DNA of 64,000 bases from Mycolicibacterium bacteremicum. GTDB taxonomy: Bacteria > Actinomycetota > Actinomycetes > Mycobacteriales > Mycobacteriaceae. The notes under the pieces are model-generated. The model searched no databases and was not told where the DNA came from. It worked only from the letters and a program-made list of their open reading frames with translations. The stretch spans positions 62,001 through 126,000 of the forward strand of contig NZ_MVHJ01000007.1 in assembly GCF_002086115.1 (NCBI RefSeq). The letters run 5' to 3'. The position numbers and the translations under genes were made by a program. Shown here piece by piece: positions 1-7,625 of the stretch. Numbering within the stretch: the stretch's first letter is position 1; every line of letters starts with the position of its first letter.

Positions 1-481
1 CGACCCGCTGGGCGGTTCCTACTTCGTCGAAGCACTCACCGACGCCACCGAGGAGAAGATCATCGAGATCATGCGCGATCTCGAGGACCACGGTGGGATG
101 GTGCGCTGCATCGAGGACGGGTATCTGCAGGGCCTGATTGCCGACGAGGCGTTCAAGATCCACAACGAGGTGGAATCCGGACAGCGGCCGGTGGTCGGGG
201 TGAACAAGTTCGTCGTCGACGAGCCGGCCCCGGATCTGGCCACCTACGAACTCGACGCCGAGGGTCGTGACAAACAACTCGCGCGACTGGCGAAGGTCAA
301 GGCCGAGCGTGACGACGTCGCGGTGAAGGAGGCGCTGGCCGCGCTGTCCCGAGCAGCCGAGGGAGACGACAACCTGATGCACAAATTGATCGACTGCGCC
401 AACGCCTACTGCACGGTGGGCGAGATGGTCTCGGCGCTCAAGGCAGTGTGGGGCGAGTTCGTGCAGCCGGTGGTCTTCTGA
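1..481 (+). CDS. B12-dependent acyl-CoA mutase large (catalytic) subunit, C-terminal part
   Basis: The frame is open from base 2, so the gene starts before the window. The visible 159 residues begin with DPLGGSYFVE, the conserved end of the TIM-barrel catalytic domain of methylmalonyl-CoA mutase-like enzymes, and continue into the usual helical tail. There is no B12-binding domain before the stop; the next gene supplies it. This is therefore the two-protein layout seen in isobutyryl-CoA (IcmA/B) and 2-hydroxyisobutyryl-CoA (HcmA/B) mutases. The enzyme moves a carbonyl-CoA group by a radical carbon-skeleton rearrangement. The substrate-defining residues lie in the missing part, so the substrate cannot be called. 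Stop and next start overlap (TGATG). Confidence 0.9.
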   Translation, partial: DPLGGSYFVEALTDATEEKIIEIMRDLEDHGGMVRCIEDGYLQGLIADEAFKIHNEVESGQRPVVGVNKFVVDEPAPDLATYELDAEGRDKQLARLAKVKAERDDVAVKEALAALSRAAEGDDNLMHKLIDCANAYCTVGEMVSALKAVWGEFVQPVVF

Positions 482-888
482 TGGCGACCCGAGTGCTGGT
501 CGCCAAGCCCGGTCTGGACGGACACGACCGCGGCGCCAAGATCGTCGCCCGCACGTTGCGCGATGCTGGTTTCGAGGTCATCTACACCGGTATCCGGCAG
601 CGCATCGAGGACATCGTGTCCATCGCCCTACAGGAAGACGTTGCCCTGGTCGGCCTTTCGATCCTGTCCGGGGCGCACGTGGCGATGACCAAGCGCACCG
701 TCGATGCCTTGCGCGCCGCCGATGCCGGTGACATCGCCGTCGTGGTGGGCGGCACCATCCCGGAATCCGACGTCCAGAAACTGCTCGACGCCGGTGCGGC
801 CGCGGTGTTCCCGACCGGTACCGCGCTGGACACCCTGGTCACCGAGGTGCGGGCGCTGACGGAGAAGGCAGGGGAACACGCATCATGA
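481..888 (+). CDS. B12-binding small subunit of acyl-CoA mutase
   Basis: This 135-aa protein is a complete cobalamin-binding Rossmann-like domain. The DxHxxG motif (DGHDRG, about residue 15) carries the histidine that replaces the lower axial ligand of B12. GLSILSGAH (about residue 60) and GGTIP (about residue 95) are the other family signatures. Length and motifs match IcmB/HcmB-type small subunits. The ATG at 481 overlaps the stop of the large subunit, so the pair is translationally coupled. It should form the heteromeric mutase with that protein, and the MeaB-like GTPase at 6.2 kb is the likely reactivation chaperone. Confidence 0.93.
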   Translation: MATRVLVAKPGLDGHDRGAKIVARTLRDAGFEVIYTGIRQRIEDIVSIALQEDVALVGLSILSGAHVAMTKRTVDALRAADAGDIAVVVGGTIPESDVQKLLDAGAAAVFPTGTALDTLVTEVRALTEKAGEHAS

Positions 889-1841
889 GACTGGGCGTGA
901 TGATCGGGGCCGAGCGCGGCGGCATGTCGCGCAAGGTCACCAAGCTCGTCTCCGATATCGAGTGGGCCGACTCGGCGGGTCTGGCCACCGCGTGGATGCC
1001 GCAGGTGCCAGACGATTTCGACCTGCTGACCATGGTGGCGCTGATGGCCTCGCACAGCACCCGCATCGAACTGGGCACCGCGGTGGTGCCGCTGCAGGCG
1101 CAGCACCCCATCGCCCTTGCCCGGCAGGCACTTTCGGTACACGCGGTGTCCGGTGGCCGGCTGGCCCTGGGCGTCGGACCGTCGCACCACTGGATCATCC
1201 GGGACATGCTGGGGCTGCCGTATGACAAGCCGGCCGGCTACACCCGCGACTATCTGCAGGTGCTCAACGCGGCGATCGCCGGGCCGGGCCCGGTCGACGT
1301 GGAGAACGACCACTTCACCGTGCACAACCCGACCGCCCTGGCCGCCGAGACGCCGATGCCGGTGTTGGTGGCCGCGCTCGGCCCGGTGATGCTGCAGATT
1401 GCCGGGGAGCACGCCGACGGCACCTCGCTGTGGATGGCCGACGAGAAGGCCATCGGCGAGCACATCGCACCCAAGATCAACAAGGCCGCCGCCGAGGCGG
1501 GCAAGCCCGCACCCCGTATCGTCGCCGGCATCCCGGTGACGCTGTGTGCGAACTCCGAGATCGAGTCGGCCAAGGAACGCGCCAACCGCATCCTGGCCGA
1601 GGCCGAGACCTCACCGAACTATCAGCGACTGCTCGACCGCGGTGACGCCCGCACGGTCGGTGATCTCTGCGCGGCCGGCGATGAGGAGTCGATCCTCAAG
1701 CGATTCAAGGCCTTTGCCGATGCCGGCGTCACCGATCTGTCAGTGCGCCTGCTACCGATCGGGGACAACCGCGACGAGTTGATCGCGTCGAAGTACCGGA
1801 CCCGCGAGGTAATCGCCGAGCTCGCCAAGCAGGTGTCGTGA
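885..1841 (+). CDS. LLM-class (F420-type) oxidoreductase
   Basis: A 318-aa luciferase-like monooxygenase-superfamily protein. The start LGVMIGAERGG, the TIM-barrel pattern (SHSTRIELGTAVVPLQAQHPI near residue 65) and SGGRLALGVGPSHHWI resemble mycobacterial F420-dependent members rather than FMN luciferases. The cofactor assignment is by resemblance only. It overlaps the mutase small subunit by ATGA and the next CoA-transferase by GTGA, so it belongs to the mutase operon. A role in oxidising or reducing an intermediate on the way to or from the mutase substrate is inference. Confidence 0.8.
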   Translation: MRLGVMIGAERGGMSRKVTKLVSDIEWADSAGLATAWMPQVPDDFDLLTMVALMASHSTRIELGTAVVPLQAQHPIALARQALSVHAVSGGRLALGVGPSHHWIIRDMLGLPYDKPAGYTRDYLQVLNAAIAGPGPVDVENDHFTVHNPTALAAETPMPVLVAALGPVMLQIAGEHADGTSLWMADEKAIGEHIAPKINKAAAEAGKPAPRIVAGIPVTLCANSEIESAKERANRILAEAETSPNYQRLLDRGDARTVGDLCAAGDEESILKRFKAFADAGVTDLSVRLLPIGDNRDELIASKYRTREVIAELAKQVS

Positions 1842-2878
1842 CCTCGGGTCCGCTGGCCGGCATCCGGATCATCGAGGTCGGTGTCATGCTGGCCGGCCCG
1901 TACGCCACCATGCTGCTGGCCGACCTGGGCGCCGAGGTCATCAAGGTCGAGCCGCCCGGTGGGGAGATCTCCCGACAGGTCAGTGACAGCTATTTCGCCA
2001 GCCTCAACCGCAACAAGCGCAGCGTGTGCCTGGATCTGCGCTCGGCCGAAGGACAGGCCAGACTGGCCGAGCTGGTCACGGATTCGCATGCGCTGCTGGT
2101 CAACATGAAACCCTCGGCCATCAAGAAGCTGGGCCTCACCTACGAGAACCTACGCGCGCACAACCCGAAGATCGTCTGCGTCGCGCTGACCGGGTACGGG
2201 CTCGACGGCGGTGACGACCCGGCCTTCGACTACGTCATCCAGGCCGCGACGGGGGTGGCCGCGATGACCGGCGACCCGGATGCCCCGCCCACCTTGCCCG
2301 GCTACTCGGCCGCCGACAACTCCACCGGGCTGACCGCGGCGCTGGGGTTGCTGGCCAAGATCGTCTCCGGTCAGGGTGGTCAGGTCGAGGTGTGCCTGCG
2401 CGACGTCATGCTCTCCCAGCTGAACTACCGGGCGGCGGCCTACCTCAACGACGGTGTGGCGCCGAAGCGCCATCCGTTCGGTGCGCACTCGTATTACGTT
2501 CCGGCGCAGCTCTTCCCGACCGCCGACGGCTACCTGGCCCTGTTCATCACCCATGACGGGTTCTGGCGGTCGTTCGCCGCCGAGGCCGGGCTGACCGGGT
2601 TCGCCACCATGGCCGAGCGGGCGGCCGCCCGCGATGATGTGCTGGCGGTGGTGACGGCCGCGCTGGCCGGTGACACCGCGGTCAATTGGGAGCGCAGGCT
2701 CAAGCCGCTGGGAATCCCGGCCGCGGCGGTTCGCTCATTGCCGGAGGCGTTGGAGGACACCCCGGAGGTGGTGGTGGACGCCGGCGATTTCCGGCTGGTG
2801 GCCAGCCCGATCCGAATCGCCGGATTCGATCCCGAGTATCGGCCCGCGCCGGTCTTCGAGGCGGTTCAGTCGTCGTAG
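1838..2878 (+). CDS. CaiB/BaiF family CoA-transferase
   Basis: This 346-aa class III CoA-transferase starts at a GTG overlapping the previous stop. The N-terminal EVGVMLAGPYATMLLADLGAEVIKVEPP is the family signature. The catalytic aspartate is most likely the one in GYSAADNSTGLTAALG (about residue 160). Such enzymes move CoA between carboxylic acids through an aspartyl-CoA anhydride. At 346 aa it is at the short end of the family (usually 380-400). It is the last gene of the mutase operon, and its tail lies in an 18-bp tandem duplication shared with the convergent ferredoxin gene. The CoA donor and acceptor are unknown. Confidence 0.88.
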   Translation: MTSGPLAGIRIIEVGVMLAGPYATMLLADLGAEVIKVEPPGGEISRQVSDSYFASLNRNKRSVCLDLRSAEGQARLAELVTDSHALLVNMKPSAIKKLGLTYENLRAHNPKIVCVALTGYGLDGGDDPAFDYVIQAATGVAAMTGDPDAPPTLPGYSAADNSTGLTAALGLLAKIVSGQGGQVEVCLRDVMLSQLNYRAAAYLNDGVAPKRHPFGAHSYYVPAQLFPTADGYLALFITHDGFWRSFAAEAGLTGFATMAERAAARDDVLAVVTAALAGDTAVNWERRLKPLGIPAAAVRSLPEALEDTPEVVVDAGDFRLVASPIRIAGFDPEYRPAPVFEAVQSS

Positions 2879-2897
2879 TCGGTTCAGTCGTCGTAGT
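2862..2897. repeat. 18-bp tandem duplication at a convergent gene junction
   Basis: The 18-bp unit CGGTTCAGTCGTCGTAGT occurs twice head to tail (2862-2879 and 2880-2897). The first copy carries the stop of the CoA-transferase gene. The second carries the stop of the minus-strand ferredoxin gene. The first copy could also encode the ferredoxin tail, so before the duplication the two genes probably overlapped tail to tail. Confidence 0.9.
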
Positions 2898-3180
2898 TCA
2901 CCGTCAGCGGGCCGGGATCGGGAATCGCCTGGCAGGTCAGCACGTAACCCTCGTCGACCTCGTCCTCATCGAGTGCGTCGTTGACGCGCATGGTCGCCGA
3001 ACCCTCGGTCAACTTGGCGATGCAGGTGCCGCAGTTTCCCGCCTCGCACGCGAACGGGGGCGTCAACCCGGCGCGGCGCGCGGTCTCCAGCAGGGTGTCG
3101 CCCACCGTCGGCACTATCGTGGTGCTGGCGCCGTCGAGCACGATCGTCACTTCGTCGGCAGGCACGGGTTCAGCCGTCAT
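2884..3180 (-). CDS. 2Fe-2S ferredoxin (plant type)
   Basis: This 98-aa protein has the plant-type cluster motif: CEAGNCGTC in the middle and a fourth cysteine in VLTCQA near the C-terminus. It has no fused flavin domain, so it is a free electron carrier or a detached domain of a KshB/phenol-hydroxylase-type reductase. The ATG at 3180 is preferred because AGGAGAT lies just upstream; a TTG 30 bases earlier has no such site. It is divergent from the acyl-CoA ligase, with a palindromic operator between them. It could feed electrons to one of the Rieske oxygenases or P450s, but the partner cannot be told from sequence. Confidence 0.88.
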   Translation of the reverse strand: MTAEPVPADEVTIVLDGASTTIVPTVGDTLLETARRAGLTPPFACEAGNCGTCIAKLTEGSATMRVNDALDEDEVDEGYVLTCQAIPDPGPLTVNYDD

Positions 3181-3209
3181 CGAGATCTCCTGGGCGTGTG
3201 ATTCTGACA

Positions 3210-3232
3210 AACGGAGAATATCATTCTCCGTT
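3210..3232. promoter_or_regulatory. Perfect palindromic operator (GAGAAT-N3-ATTCTC family)
   Basis: Two 10-base arms, AACGGAGAAT and its exact reverse complement, are separated by ATC. The site lies between the divergent ferredoxin and acyl-CoA ligase genes and probably controls both. It is the longest copy of a motif also found at 6141, 38138 and 43675, with weaker copies at 37318 and 58647. Size and symmetry suit a TetR-family dimer. Confidence 0.8.
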
Positions 3233-3252
3233 ACGGATAAGATAGTCGCTTG

Positions 3253-4617
3253 ATGGCATCGACGACTGGGGCGGTCCTCGCCTACGAGGGTCGGGAGTAC
3301 ACGCTGGCCGAGCTCGACGCGTTGGCCGAGGGAATGGCCGTCACGCTGGCCGAGCGCGGGGTGGGCGCCGGCGATCGGGTGGCGCTGATGTCATCGAACC
3401 GGCCCGAGTTCGTCATCGCACTGCGCGCCGTCTGGCGGCTGGGTGCCGCGGTCGTCCTGATCAGCTCGGCGTGGAAACGCGCCGAGGTGGCCCATGCACT
3501 GGCGCTGACGCATCCGGTCCTCGGTGTCGGGGATGTCGCGCTGCTGGGCGACCTGCTCCCGACGGTGCATCTCGACGAGCCCATCATCGCCGGGGTCGGC
3601 GAGCGGCGGCCGGTCCCGGCCGAGGCCGACGCGCTGTTCGTCTTCAGTTCGGGCACCACCGGGATGCCCAAGGCGGTCCGCCACACCCATGCGGCTTTCG
3701 CTGCCGCGGTACGGCATTGGCGCGCCGCGTTGGGTCTGGGCGCCGCCGACCGCATGCAGATCATGACGCCGCCCTCGCACATCCTCGGGCTGCTGAACAT
3801 CGCCACGGTGCTCGACGCCGGTGCGTGGATGCGGTTGCATCCGAGGTTCGACATCGACCGCATGCTGACCCACATCCAGGACGATCGCATCACGATCGAG
3901 ATGGCCGTCGCGCCCATCGCCCTGGCGATCGCCGCACACCCGGACCTGGAACGCTACGACCTGTCCTCGCTGCGCTACATCATGTGGTGCGCCACCCCGG
4001 TCACCCGCAGCGTGGCCGATGCGGTCACCGAACGTATCGGCGTGCGGTGGGTGTCCGCCTACGGGGCCAGTGAGTTGCCGGTGATCGCGTGCTGCCCGAT
4101 CGACGATGCCCGGCTCGACACCGTCGGCAAGCCCGTGCCCGGGGTCCAGGTGCGCATCGGGGACCACGGCGAGATACAGGTGCGTTCCCCGTCGGTGATG
4201 GCGGGTTACCTACCCGACGTCGACACCGCCGCCGCCTTCGACGAGGGCTGGTACCGCACGGGGGACATCGGCGAACTCGACGAGCAGGGTTGGCTGCGCA
4301 TCACCGATCGGCTCAAGGAGATGATCAAGGTCCGTGGGTTCCAGGTGGCGCCCGCCGAGGTGGAGGCGGTGTTGCACGGGCACCCGGCGGTCGCCGACTG
4401 CGCGGTGTTCGGAGTACCCGACGAGGCCGACGGGGAACGGGTGATCGCCGCTGTCGCCACCACCGGAGCCGTCACCGAGCAGGAGCTGATCGACATGGTG
4501 GCACAACGTCTTTCATCCTACAAGCGGCCGCGGCGGGTGGTGTTCGTCGACGCCGTCCCGCGACTGCCGTCGGGCAAGGTGCTGCGCCGGGCGCTGCGTG
4601 ACGGTTTCAACGGATGA
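3253..4617 (+). CDS. Acyl-CoA synthetase (AMP-forming, ANL superfamily)
   Basis: A 454-aa acid:CoA ligase. The phosphate-binding loop FSSGTTGMPKAVRHTH, the adenine-side motif VSAYGASELP, YRTGDIGEL and the C-terminal LPSGKVLRR with the catalytic lysine are all present in order. It should activate a carboxylic acid to its CoA thioester through an acyl-adenylate. It is shorter than most FadD proteins (500-560 aa). The ATG at 3253 follows a TTG directly; no strong ribosome site is visible, and the operator is only about 20 bases upstream, so the mRNA may be nearly leaderless. The 3' end overlaps the convergent SDR by 11 bases. Confidence 0.92.
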   Translation: MASTTGAVLAYEGREYTLAELDALAEGMAVTLAERGVGAGDRVALMSSNRPEFVIALRAVWRLGAAVVLISSAWKRAEVAHALALTHPVLGVGDVALLGDLLPTVHLDEPIIAGVGERRPVPAEADALFVFSSGTTGMPKAVRHTHAAFAAAVRHWRAALGLGAADRMQIMTPPSHILGLLNIATVLDAGAWMRLHPRFDIDRMLTHIQDDRITIEMAVAPIALAIAAHPDLERYDLSSLRYIMWCATPVTRSVADAVTERIGVRWVSAYGASELPVIACCPIDDARLDTVGKPVPGVQVRIGDHGEIQVRSPSVMAGYLPDVDTAAAFDEGWYRTGDIGELDEQGWLRITDRLKEMIKVRGFQVAPAEVEAVLHGHPAVADCAVFGVPDEADGERVIAAVATTGAVTEQELIDMVAQRLSSYKRPRRVVFVDAVPRLPSGKVLRRALRDGFNG

Positions 4618-5341
4618 GCTCCTCGGAGCGCTGGACGGTCGCGGTGATACCCGATGCGTCCTGGCCGGCCAGCAGCACGGCCGCGCGACCCATGGCCTCG
4701 GGTGGTTCCACCATCTCCGGTGGGACCTCGATGCCGGCCGCACCGGCCTGCCAGCCCTCGGTGAGCACCACCCGCGACGGGCTCAGGCAGTTGACCGCGA
4801 TGTTGTCTGCCCGCAGGTCCTCGGCCAGGCCGAGGTAGAGCCGCTCGACGGCGGCCTTGGACACCCAGTACGCGTTGGCGCCGGGCATCCCCACACCGGT
4901 GGTGGTGATGGCCGTCAGGGAGCCGCCGCCGCGGGCGCGCACGTGCGGGATGACGGCCTTGGTGACCAGGAAGACGCCGGTCAGGTTGACGTCCAGGCAC
5001 AGCTGCCAACGCTTGAGCGGGGTGGACTCGATGGGTCCGAGCCACAGCACACCTGCATTGGCCACCAGGATGTCGATCCCACCGAACTCCGAGACCGCGG
5101 CTGCCACAGCGGTTTCGACCGAGGTCTCGTCGGTGACGTCGCACGGCACCGCCAGCGCCCGGCCGCCGTTCGCGGTGATCGCATCGGCCACCGAGCCGAT
5201 GGTGCCGGGCAGTCGACCTTGCTCCTCGGAACGGGCGGCGACGGCCACCGACGCGCCGGCGGCCGCGAGTGCTCGGGCGATGGTGGCGCCGATGCCGCGG
5301 CTTGCGCCGGCGACGAAGGCCGTCTTGCCCGCGAGCGTCAC
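4607..5341 (-). CDS. Short-chain dehydrogenase/reductase (SDR)
   Basis: A 244-aa classical SDR with the Rossmann motif GASRGIG (about residue 13), the NAG motif (VANAGVLWL) and the catalytic YWVSK. It should be an NAD(P)-dependent alcohol/ketone oxidoreductase; a beta-hydroxyacyl-CoA is a plausible substrate. The GTG start at 5341 overlaps the stop of the preceding SDR (GTGA), so the two are co-translated from the operator-bearing promoter at 6.1 kb. Confidence 0.85.
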   Translation of the reverse strand: MTLAGKTAFVAGASRGIGATIARALAAAGASVAVAARSEEQGRLPGTIGSVADAITANGGRALAVPCDVTDETSVETAVAAAVSEFGGIDILVANAGVLWLGPIESTPLKRWQLCLDVNLTGVFLVTKAVIPHVRARGGGSLTAITTTGVGMPGANAYWVSKAAVERLYLGLAEDLRADNIAVNCLSPSRVVLTEGWQAGAAGIEVPPEMVEPPEAMGRAAVLLAGQDASGITATVQRSEELIR

Positions 5342-6102
5342 TTCGGCGGGAAGCGCAGCGCCCCGTCGAGGCGGATGATCTCGCCGTTGAGGTAGTCGTT
5401 CTCGATGATGCTCTGCGCCAGCTGTGCGTACTCGGTGCTGCGGCCCATCCGCTTGGGGAATGGGATCTGTGGCGCCCAGTACTGCTCGAGCTGATCGGCG
5501 GCCTTGCCGTAGGCGGGGGTGTTGATGGTGCCCGGGGCGATGGTGTTGACGCGAATCCCCAACGGGGACAGATCCCGAGCGGCCACCAGCGTCATGCCGA
5601 GCACGCCGCCCTTGGCCGCGGCGTAGGGCAGCTGGCCGACCTGGCCCTCGTAACCGGCGATGGATGCGGTGTTGACGATGACGCCGCGCCCGCCCTCCTC
5701 CAGCGGCTCGGTGCGGGCGATCGCCGCGGCGGCCAGCCGCAGCACGTTGAACACCGCGGTCAGGTAGAACTTGACGGTGGTCTCGAACCCGTCGAGGCCG
5801 AGCGGGGACCCGTCCTTGCCGATCAACCGGCCGCCCGCGGCCGGGCCACCGTGGGTGTCCACCGAGATGCGCAGCGGCGCCAGCGCTTCGGCTTCGGCGA
5901 TGGCGGCGTTGACCGACTCCTCGGAGGTGGCGTCGGTGCGGACGTAGGTGACCCCGAGCTCGTCGGCGAGCTTGGGCCCCTTCTCGTCGGCCAGGTCGGC
6001 GACCACGACCTTGGCACCGGCGGCATGCAGCCGCCGCACCGTCGCTTCTCCGAGTCCTCCCGCGCCGCCGACGACCAGCGCCGAGCTACCGGCGATATCC
6101 AT
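5338..6102 (-). CDS. SDR, type II 3-hydroxyacyl-CoA dehydrogenase-like
   Basis: A 254-aa SDR. VVGGAGGLGEATVRRL is the cofactor motif and YAAAK (about residue 168) holds the catalytic Tyr/Lys. The layout, with an insertion around residues 85-120, resembles HSD17B10-type 3-hydroxyacyl-CoA dehydrogenases, which would fill the third step of beta-oxidation. The ATG at 6102 has AGAAGGGG upstream; an in-frame GTG at 6129 is less likely because it sits next to the operator. It is divergent from the MeaB gene and first in a two-SDR operon. Confidence 0.85.
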   Translation of the reverse strand: MDIAGSSALVVGGAGGLGEATVRRLHAAGAKVVVADLADEKGPKLADELGVTYVRTDATSEESVNAAIAEAEALAPLRISVDTHGGPAAGGRLIGKDGSPLGLDGFETTVKFYLTAVFNVLRLAAAAIARTEPLEEGGRGVIVNTASIAGYEGQVGQLPYAAAKGGVLGMTLVAARDLSPLGIRVNTIAPGTINTPAYGKAADQLEQYWAPQIPFPKRMGRSTEYAQLAQSIIENDYLNGEIIRLDGALRFPPK

Positions 6103-6140
6103 GTCTGCACCCCTTCTTGCAACTAGCACTCTCTGCGGGG

Positions 6141-6155
6141 GAGAATAGCATTCTC
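6141..6155. promoter_or_regulatory. Palindromic operator GAGAAT-AGC-ATTCTC
   Basis: An exact match to the 15-base palindrome family, between the divergent SDR (minus) and meaB (plus) genes. It likely lets one TetR-family regulator control both directions. Confidence 0.78.
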
Positions 6156-6179
6156 AACTACATCGAAGGGGCGGTGAAT

Positions 6180-7088
6180 GTGAACCGCAGCGCCCTAGAG
6201 TCGCACGCAATGACGATCACCGAACTTCTGGCGGCGGCCCGCGGTGGCTCGCTGCGCGCCGTCGGCAAGCTGCTCAGCCTGGTCGAAAGTGACCGCCGCG
6301 CCGAGGTGTTGGCCGAGTTGCCCACCGGGCGGGTGCGCACCATCGGCATCACCGGCCCGCCCGGAGCCGGGAAATCCACCACGATCGCAGTGCTGGTCGC
6401 GGCGTATCGCGCGAGCGGATTGCGGGTGGCGGTGCTGGCCGTCGACCCGTCCTCGCCGTACAGCGGGGGAGCGTTGCTCGGGGACCGGATCCGGATGGCC
6501 GCGCACATCAACGATCCGGATGTCCTGATCCGGTCGGTGGCCACCCGCGGGCATCTCGGCGGGCTGGCGGCGGCGGTACCGGCGTCGATCACGCTGTTGG
6601 GCACGTTGGGCTACGACCTGGTGGTGCTGGAGACCGTCGGTGTCGGGCAGTCCGAGATCGAGATCGCCGCGGTGGCGGATCCGACCGTGGTGATCCTGAA
6701 CCCCGGTGCCGGCGACGCCATCCAGGCCGCCAAGGCGGGCCTGCTGGAGATCGCCGACATCATCGTCGTCAACAAGGCCGACCGTGATGGTGCCGACCAG
6801 ACCGCCCGTGAACTGCACATCGAGACCGGCCTGCCGATCCTCAAGATCAGCGCGACCCAGAACACCGGTATCGAGGAACTAGCGGCCGCTGTGGACGCCC
6901 ACCACCGCGCCGATACCGCCGAGCGTCGAGGGGCCCGGGCGCGCCTGCAGATTCTGTCGCTGGCGCAGACCGCGCTGCGGACCCATCCCGGGCTCGACGA
7001 GCTGGCGGCCGATGTGGCCGACGGGCAGCTCGACGTCTATGCCGCGACGGCCCGGTTGCTGGATGGTGCGCAGGTCAAACCCGAATGA
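6180..7088 (+). CDS. meaB: MeaB-type GTPase, chaperone of B12-dependent acyl-CoA mutase
   Basis: A 302-aa G3E GTPase. GPPGAGKS (P-loop), ETVGVGQSEIEIA (switch region typical of MeaB/ArgK) and NKAD (base recognition) appear in order. MeaB proteins bind acyl-CoA mutases, gate cofactor loading and eject damaged B12. A dedicated copy near a two-subunit mutase supports that role. The GTG at 6180 has GAAGGGG at good distance; the ATG at 6210 is a possible alternative and would remove 10 residues. The gene sits directly downstream of the 6141 palindrome. Confidence 0.9.
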   Translation: MNRSALESHAMTITELLAAARGGSLRAVGKLLSLVESDRRAEVLAELPTGRVRTIGITGPPGAGKSTTIAVLVAAYRASGLRVAVLAVDPSSPYSGGALLGDRIRMAAHINDPDVLIRSVATRGHLGGLAAAVPASITLLGTLGYDLVVLETVGVGQSEIEIAAVADPTVVILNPGAGDAIQAAKAGLLEIADIIVVNKADRDGADQTARELHIETGLPILKISATQNTGIEELAAAVDAHHRADTAERRGARARLQILSLAQTALRTHPGLDELAADVADGQLDVYAATARLLDGAQVKPE

Positions 7089-7164
7089 GAATGTGGTTTC
7101 CAGTTCCTAGAAATGCTATTGTACGAATTCGTTAATGAACTCTTCTTCGCATTCGAGGAGCCCG

Positions 7165-7584
7165 ATGCAGAAGGCGCTTGCCCCCGAGATCTCCACCTGG
7201 CCCGATGAGAGCCCGCACCTCATCGGCAGCCGGTGCGGTGCCTGTGCGGCCGTGACGTTCCCGCGCCAGACGCACTGCCCCAAGTGCAGCAGGTCCGAGA
7301 TGTCGGATCAGCTGCTGCCCCGTCGCGGCACCGTGATCGCTTGGACGACACAGGGATTCCCGCCCGGGGCGCCGTACGCCGGCCCGACCGGCAAGGACTT
7401 CGAGCCGTTCGGGGTCGGACTCGTGCAGTTGGGCGATGAGATCCGTGTCGAGGGACGCCTCACCGAGAACGACCCGGAGAAGCTGAGTTTCGGCATGGAG
7501 GTCGAACTGGTCATGGCGCCGTTCGCCACCGATGCCGACGGCGACGAGCTCGTCACGTTCTGGTTCAAGCCGGTTTCGCGATGA
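7165..7584 (+). CDS. DUF35 OB-fold protein with zinc ribbon
   Basis: A 139-aa protein. An N-terminal helix is followed by a four-cysteine rubredoxin-like ribbon (CGAC...CPKC, about residues 25-45) and then an OB-fold (GTVIAWTTQGFPP onward). DUF35 proteins are obligate partners of thiolase-fold enzymes, for example ChsH2-DUF35 with the aldolase Ltp2 in steroid side-chain loss. The neighbour at 7626 is such a thiolase-fold protein. The start at 7165 is chosen for GAGGAG just upstream; an ATG at 7135 is possible. Confidence 0.88.
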   Translation: MQKALAPEISTWPDESPHLIGSRCGACAAVTFPRQTHCPKCSRSEMSDQLLPRRGTVIAWTTQGFPPGAPYAGPTGKDFEPFGVGLVQLGDEIRVEGRLTENDPEKLSFGMEVELVMAPFATDADGDELVTFWFKPVSR

Positions 7585-7625
7585 TCGCCTGCGCGAAGAG
7601 CAACCACACACGGAGGTCCTGACAG

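Noticed and set aside
7087..7101. A GAGAAT half site before the DUF35 gene
   Set aside because: The second half (GTTTCC) has too many mismatches to call an operator.
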